A model generated the notes under the pieces. It saw nothing but the letters and a program-made list of their open reading frames with translations. It searched no databases and was not told the DNA's origin. Below are positions 4,010-7,098 of a DNA stretch of 7,098 nt, one piece after another (positions within the stretch are counted from its first letter, which is position 1; each line of letters starts with the position of its first letter). This DNA is from an uncultured bacterium (GTDB lineage: Bacteria > Bacillota > Clostridia > Lachnospirales > Lachnospiraceae), in assembly GCA_946543095.1 (NCBI GenBank), contig CAMNLO010000084.1, forward strand, positions 1-7,098. Reading direction: 5' to 3'. A program made the translations under genes and the position numbers.

Positions 4010-7000
4010 GAAGGGTATATCCATTCTTCTCTGCGCGAGGAGCTGCGCGAAGCGCAGACGCTGAAAGAAGACCGGAAGGAAGCGCAGATCGAAAAAGAAG
4101 ACTTTCAAAGAAAGGCCGCCGCGCAGGATATGCGCGAGCTCACCGGGCTGACAAAGCCCTATCAGCACAGCTATCTGTTCAATCAGCAGGAAGCAAGACA
4201 GCTGGTGAAAAAGCAGGAGATGTCCAATTTCGATAAGCTGGATGATCTGAGGGATATGGCGGTGATCCAGGAAAGCCCCGAGGTCGTCAGGATGAAGCTG
4301 GCGGCGGAGACGCATAATGTCTCTCCCAGGGCATACGCGGTCCGAAACCACATCTTAAGGCAGATGAAGCTGGACCCCATTACCCGGCAAAGCCTTTTGC
4401 AGGGCGAAAAAAGCCTGCACTACGTGGTGGACAATTTTACAGAGCATAAAAAAAGGAATAACGTGGCGATATACGCTGCCAGGCGCCTGGATGATTTCTG
4501 GAAGCTCAAGGAGTCCCTGAAGGGGGATCCGGTGCTCGGCGCCGAGGAAAAGGCCCGGATGCTCTATAACCTGAGCAAAGGCTATGCCCTCTCCATTGCC
4601 ACCTATAAGGAGCTCTATGTGGATTCCTTAAAGGACGGCAAGCGCAAAAAAGATATCTCCGCGCTGATCGAGCGTTATTACGGCCTGATCGAATACTTCG
4701 AGGAAAAGAATGCCGGCAGGGAGCCGAATCCCGCAGTCTTAAAAGCCCTCGGGCTGACCGACAGCTCCGCCCACGGCCAGATCTTCGGCAAGGACGCAGA
4801 TGTCCTCACAAAGGCCAGAAAACAGGCACATTTTCTGGATCAGCAGGGGAGTGAGGAATACCAGGTAAAAACCGAGGAGGAGGCAGCGATAGAAGCTCAG
4901 GAGCTGGACAAGGGCCTTACCTATGAACAGTCCAGAGGCGTCCGGATGATCGACGCGTATCTGGGGAATCTCGCTGCCACGCATAAGGATAAGATCCCCT
5001 TCATCAGCAAGATCATGAGCCTCTCTGCCAGGGAACGGCTCTTCATGTACCAGGCCATTGAGAGAAAAGGGCATCTGACCGCCCCGAAGCTGACCGATGC
5101 CGCCATCTCCCAGTTTGGCTATGTCCCGGATTTCTCCAGGGTCAAAAGTGCTCTGGACAGGAGCACCTTCCGCATCTGGGAGGCCATGAAGCCCGACGGA
5201 TTGATGAACGTCCACTGGGATAAGCTGGAGGCCGCCTTCGCTCTGGTCAAAGATCCGGCCATTGCAGAGGCCATCCGCGGCTACGCCAGCTTTTCTTCCG
5301 ATCACGAAGAAGACATCACAAAGCCCGAACCTGTAGAGCCGGCGGAGGGACCCCTCACGGAAATAGAACAGCGGGTGCGGGACAGCAGCATTACGATCTT
5401 CCAGCAGGAAGCGGACAGAAACAAATGCCTGCAGGATGCCTATCAGAAGCTGGTGGAATGTCAGGAAGCCGTGGAAAAGAGAGACAGCTCCTGGTTCACC
5501 ACCCGCTGGTACAGAAAAAGAGTGGCCAACGAAAAGATAGACGAAGCCGTAAAGGCCATGGAGGCGCTGAAGCTTGCGGACCGGGCCCTGGGCCTTACCA
5601 TCGATACGACCTTCCGGGATGCGGATCAGCAGCTGGCTGATCAAAAAAAGAAGGAGGCCCTGGAAAAGAAAGCGAACTCAGGATATACCGAAGAAGCAAG
5701 CAAGGTGAAATCCGATCTGCTGTATGCCGGCGCCCAGACCACGACCCTGCTCAGCAAGATCAGCCTGATCCCCAAGTTTTATACCAAAGAGATCGGGACC
5801 GTCGGGACCCTGGAGGGCCTGAATGCCGTTGTGGATCTGAAGCATTTCCAGTCCGTGGATCTGAACGGCCTCCTCACCGGGATCAATATCACCGCAGGCG
5901 CTTTGGGAACCATGACCGGCGTGATCGGCGCTGTGGGCGCCCTGGGCGGCATCATCTCCACCTATAAGCTGTTAAAGAATCCGAATATCGCGGCGCTGGA
6001 CAAAAGCCTTGCGGTGGCAAAGACCGGAAAATCCGTGCTCTCCGCTGCAGGCGCCATCGGCATCGGCGTCACCAATATCAAGTTTGCCGGCAAGGTGGCG
6101 GATGTGATGATGAACTCCCAGACCTGGTCCACCGCCGTGGGCAAAATGAAAACAGGGCTGAAATTTACAGGCGTGGCGCTGGCCGGCGCCGGCTTTGCCG
6201 TGGACGCCTTTGATATCGCGGTGCAGGCAAGACATGAGTATCACCGGAAGAATGCCCTGGACAGCTTCAGTAACGTCAAGACAAAGCTCACGGCCAGGGG
6301 CACGGATGAGGATCTGAAAAAGGATCTCTATATCACCAACCTGGAAAAGCTGGACCACCGCAATAAGAAGCGCCAGGCCGTGGGGACGGGCTTCTCCCTC
6401 CTCTCCAATACCATTTCCATGTCGGCGGCCCTGGCTTCCTCCGCAGGAGTGGGCGTGGCACTGGCGGGAGGCGCTCTGGCCGTTTCCATTGCAGGCAAGG
6501 TCACGGATTACCTGATGAAGCGCAGCTCCCAGAAAAAGACAGTGAATGAATTCCTGAACCTGGAGGATCTTTCCTGGCTGACAAAGGACGGCACAAAGCT
6601 CTTCGACGGCAAGGAGATCAAGGAGCCGAAGACAAAGGAGGAGGAAGCGGCCGCATCAAAGCAGAAGAAGCTGACCGCACAGCTGAAGGAGAGCCTGTTA
6701 AACCATATGGCGGCAGAGCTGGGCTTTGCCACCTTCGCCGGGTTCTACAAGCATATCGTGGACAATTACGCCGCGTTTCTCTATGACAATCTGTTCTGGA
6801 ATTCCGAGAGAGAGGTCATCTATGGCGAGGCGCCTTTGACGGATTATATGGTCCAGGGCTGCTACGAATTCATCAAGGGACTGGGGCTTTCCGTCAAGTA
6901 TCCGCCGAAACCGAAGCCCGGACAGAAATACACGGATGAAGAGCTGTTGAAACTGCGGCGTCCTCCCAAAGCGGCCATCGCGAATAAGCTTGGGGGGTAA
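4007..7000 (+). CDS. Large coiled-coil protein with four glycine-rich hydrophobic segments, putative membrane-active protein
   Basis: A 997-residue protein I do not recognise. It has no signal peptide. Residues about 8-50 are a highly charged helix/coiled coil, and residues 60-425 are helical and mostly soluble. An acidic Pro/Glu linker lies around 430-449 (KPEPVEPAEGP), followed by a second charged coiled-coil region at about 450-570 that contains a run of lysines (547-549). Hydrophobic, Gly/Ala-rich stretches follow at about 619-653, 676-690, 718-739 and 793-830. The first has several G-x-x-x-G pairs (621/625, 634/638, 644/648), a pattern used for helix packing in membranes. AGKVADVMM (694-702) and AGKVTDYLM (829-837) look like an internal duplication. 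The C-terminal region (about 880-960) is aromatic-rich, and the tail (964-997) is Pro/Lys-rich. A soluble helical front with a later cluster of hydrophobic hairpins is reminiscent of translocators, pore formers or secreted effectors, but no toxin active site or known secretion signal is seen. An internal membrane scaffold is an alternative. The start is fixed by the ribosome binding site and the TGATG overlap. Confidence 0.88.
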   Translation: MEGYIHSSLREELREAQTLKEDRKEAQIEKEDFQRKAAAQDMRELTGLTKPYQHSYLFNQQEARQLVKKQEMSNFDKLDDLRDMAVIQESPEVVRMKLAAETHNVSPRAYAVRNHILRQMKLDPITRQSLLQGEKSLHYVVDNFTEHKKRNNVAIYAARRLDDFWKLKESLKGDPVLGAEEKARMLYNLSKGYALSIATYKELYVDSLKDGKRKKDISALIERYYGLIEYFEEKNAGREPNPAVLKALGLTDSSAHGQIFGKDADVLTKARKQAHFLDQQGSEEYQVKTEEEAAIEAQELDKGLTYEQSRGVRMIDAYLGNLAATHKDKIPFISKIMSLSARERLFMYQAIERKGHLTAPKLTDAAISQFGYVPDFSRVKSALDRSTFRIWEAMKPDGLMNVHWDKLEAAFALVKDPAIAEAIRGYASFSSDHEEDITKPEPVEPAEGPLTEIEQRVRDSSITIFQQEADRNKCLQDAYQKLVECQEAVEKRDSSWFTTRWYRKRVANEKIDEAVKAMEALKLADRALGLTIDTTFRDADQQLADQKKKEALEKKANSGYTEEASKVKSDLLYAGAQTTTLLSKISLIPKFYTKEIGTVGTLEGLNAVVDLKHFQSVDLNGLLTGINITAGALGTMTGVIGAVGALGGIISTYKLLKNPNIAALDKSLAVAKTGKSVLSAAGAIGIGVTNIKFAGKVADVMMNSQTWSTAVGKMKTGLKFTGVALAGAGFAVDAFDIAVQARHEYHRKNALDSFSNVKTKLTARGTDEDLKKDLYITNLEKLDHRNKKRQAVGTGFSLLSNTISMSAALASSAGVGVALAGGALAVSIAGKVTDYLMKRSSQKKTVNEFLNLEDLSWLTKDGTKLFDGKEIKEPKTKEEEAAASKQKKLTAQLKESLLNHMAAELGFATFAGFYKHIVDNYAAFLYDNLFWNSEREVIYGEAPLTDYMVQGCYEFIKGLGLSVKYPPKPKPGQKYTDEELLKLRRPPKAAIANKLGG

Positions 7001-7008
7001 TATGACAT

Positions 7009-7013
7009 GGAGG
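7009..7013 (+). promoter_or_regulatory. Ribosome binding site deciding the start of the last gene
   Basis: GGAGG ends five bases before ATG 7019, the usual distance. This favours 7019 over the in-frame ATG at 7007, which overlaps this motif and would have to use the G-run at 6992-6997. Confidence 0.55.
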
Positions 7014-7018
7014 AAAGG

Positions 7019-7098
7019 ATGAAAAAAACCAAAACCCTGCAGTCGGCAGTGCTTTCCCGGCTGGAAAAGATGTTTGGCGACAGCATGATCGCCGCCCG
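7019..7098 (+). CDS. Start of a fourth operon gene, unknown product (3' end outside window)
   Basis: An open frame begins MKKTKTLQSAVLSRLEKMFG and runs to the right edge, giving 26 residues. ATG 7007 in the same frame would add MEER. It begins 18 bases (or 6 from ATG 7007) after the large protein's stop, with no terminator in between, so it belongs to the same operon. The visible part is basic then amphipathic-helical, without a signal peptide. Too little is present to suggest a function. Confidence 0.65.
   Translation, partial: MKKTKTLQSAVLSRLEKMFGDSMIAA

Noticed and set aside
4739..5644. Long minus-strand open frame (301 codons) opposite the 997-residue protein
   Set aside because: The + strand frame continues without a break through a coupled operon, has a strong ribosome site, and has clear coiled-coil composition. 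The minus frame shows no motif and no convincing start signal.
7002..7022. ATG 7002 directly after the large gene
   Set aside because: The frame stops after six codons at TGA 7020-7022, so it is not a gene.
1..7098. tRNA, rRNA, riboswitch, CRISPR array, insertion sequence or attachment site
   Set aside because: The only gap is 213 bases and shows no regular direct repeats and no cloverleaf. No transposase or integrase motif appears in any supported frame.

Overview
The window looks like chromosomal DNA of a GC-rich, gut-type member of the Clostridia (Lachnospiraceae-like). The evidence is a lipoprotein signal typical of Gram-positives, strong AGGAGG-type ribosome binding sites, a near-consensus housekeeping promoter, and dense co-directional genes that overlap by a few bases. 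This taxonomic call is an inference from style, not from a marker gene. All supported genes are on the + strand.

Left part (about 2-2467): one long gene, probably cut by the left edge of the window, encodes a cell-surface lipoprotein. It carries three different peptidoglycan-active domains in one chain: an NlpC/P60-like cysteine peptidase, a VanX-type zinc D-Ala-D-Ala dipeptidase, and a C-terminal YkuD-type L,D-transpeptidase. The expected catalytic residues of all three can be read in the sequence. The combination suggests a self-contained enzyme for remodelling or recycling wall peptides outside the membrane.

Middle (2468-2680): a 213-base intergenic region. It holds three consecutive GC-rich inverted repeats (2479-2511, 2519-2555, 2571-2597). 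These are followed by a textbook promoter (TTGAAT, 17 bases, TATAAT) and a strong ribosome binding site. It separates two transcription units.

Right part (2681-7098): an apparently single operon of four genes. They are a small, very acidic protein with a YbjN/CesT-like secretion-chaperone look; a GNAT acetyltransferase with a second, degenerate GNAT-like half; a 997-residue protein with coiled coils and four glycine-rich hydrophobic stretches; and the start of a further gene that runs off the right edge. Junctions are an 11-base overlap, a 1-base TGATG overlap and a gap of at most 18 bases. The set resembles, in architecture only, a chaperone plus acetyltransferase plus large membrane-active protein cassette. 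I do not recognise it as a described system, and it is the best candidate here for something new. No secretion apparatus, toxin active site, immunity gene, mobile element, RNA gene or CRISPR array is visible.
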